Assembly (NCBI RefSeq): GCF_013408745.1
Contig: NZ_JACCBJ010000001.1
Coordinates: 2,294,001 to 2,358,000, forward strand
DNA: 64,000 bases
Reading direction: 5' to 3'
Source: Leifsonia soli
GTDB lineage: Bacteria > Actinomycetota > Actinomycetes > Actinomycetales > Microbacteriaceae
Position numbers and translations under genes: made by a program. Shown piece after piece: positions 63,993-64,000 of this stretch; positions within the stretch are counted from its first letter, which is position 1, and each line of letters opens with the position of its first letter. The notes under the pieces are model-generated. The model saw only the letters and a list, made by a program, of their open reading frames with translations, was not told the origin of the DNA and did no database searches.

Positions 63993-64000
63993 GCAGGCCA

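Overview
The window is 64 kb of very GC-rich DNA. Its gene content, many GTG starts and 1-4 base gene overlaps, likely leaderless promoters, and several small families typical of Microbacteriaceae (a DUF7882-like protein, a DUF6458-like protein, E. coli-type ArgG) suggest an actinobacterium of the Microbacteriaceae, close to Leifsonia. Most of it looks like chromosomal core and catabolic sequence. I saw no insertion sequence, prophage, CRISPR array, rRNA or tRNA.

Layout. 1-7.6 kb: a divergent peptide-uptake and peptidase locus (M24 peptidase, two permeases, binding lipoprotein and M19 dipeptidase on minus; two ATPases on plus). 7.8-11.6 kb: an oxidoreductase, then a coupled SDR and two alpha/beta hydrolases. 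11.7-15.1 kb: a TetR regulator divergent from agmatine deiminase and an amidase. 15.3-20 kb: a VanY-like lipoprotein, argG, a MarR regulator coupled to a DJ-1/AraC (AdpA-like) regulator, and gap. 20-31.9 kb: lipid kinase, Ser/Thr kinase, MarR, two small membrane proteins, a PLP decarboxylase, a phosphotransferase, a UPF0126 membrane protein, a desaturase, a cold-shock protein, a Pro-rich membrane protein and a succinate-semialdehyde dehydrogenase.

32.0-46.2 kb is the most unusual part: a compact type VII secretion locus of the Bacillota (T7SSb) design. It has EsxA (WXG100), EssA, EsaB/YukD, EsaA, EssB and EssC. I found no gene in the window resembling actinobacterial ESX parts (EccB, EccD, EccE, mycosin). 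Downstream of essC, on the same strand, lies an apparent effector module: a DUF4176-like protein, a degenerate DUF4176 fragment, two small helical proteins like Lap1/Lap2, a 667-residue LXG-like protein ending in a DUF1023 alpha/beta hydrolase, and two tandemly duplicated lipoproteins that are good immunity candidates. The duplicated unit also carries a remnant of the effector's 3' end.

46.3-52.5 kb: a DEAD-box helicase with a long repeat-rich tail, a phytoene-desaturase-like flavoprotein, an SRPBCC protein, an Hsp20 under a CIRCE-like operator, Dps and a GNAT enzyme. 52.5-58.8 kb: histidine utilisation (iclR, hutH, hutU, hutI and a convergent hutG), with matching palindromic operator candidates at both ends and two related hairpin repeats inside. 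58.9-64 kb: an RND transporter with an Ala/Gly-rich insertion and a MocR-type regulator.

All calls come from reading the translated sequence and motifs; no database search was run. Gene starts are inferred from ribosome binding sites, overlaps and family lengths.
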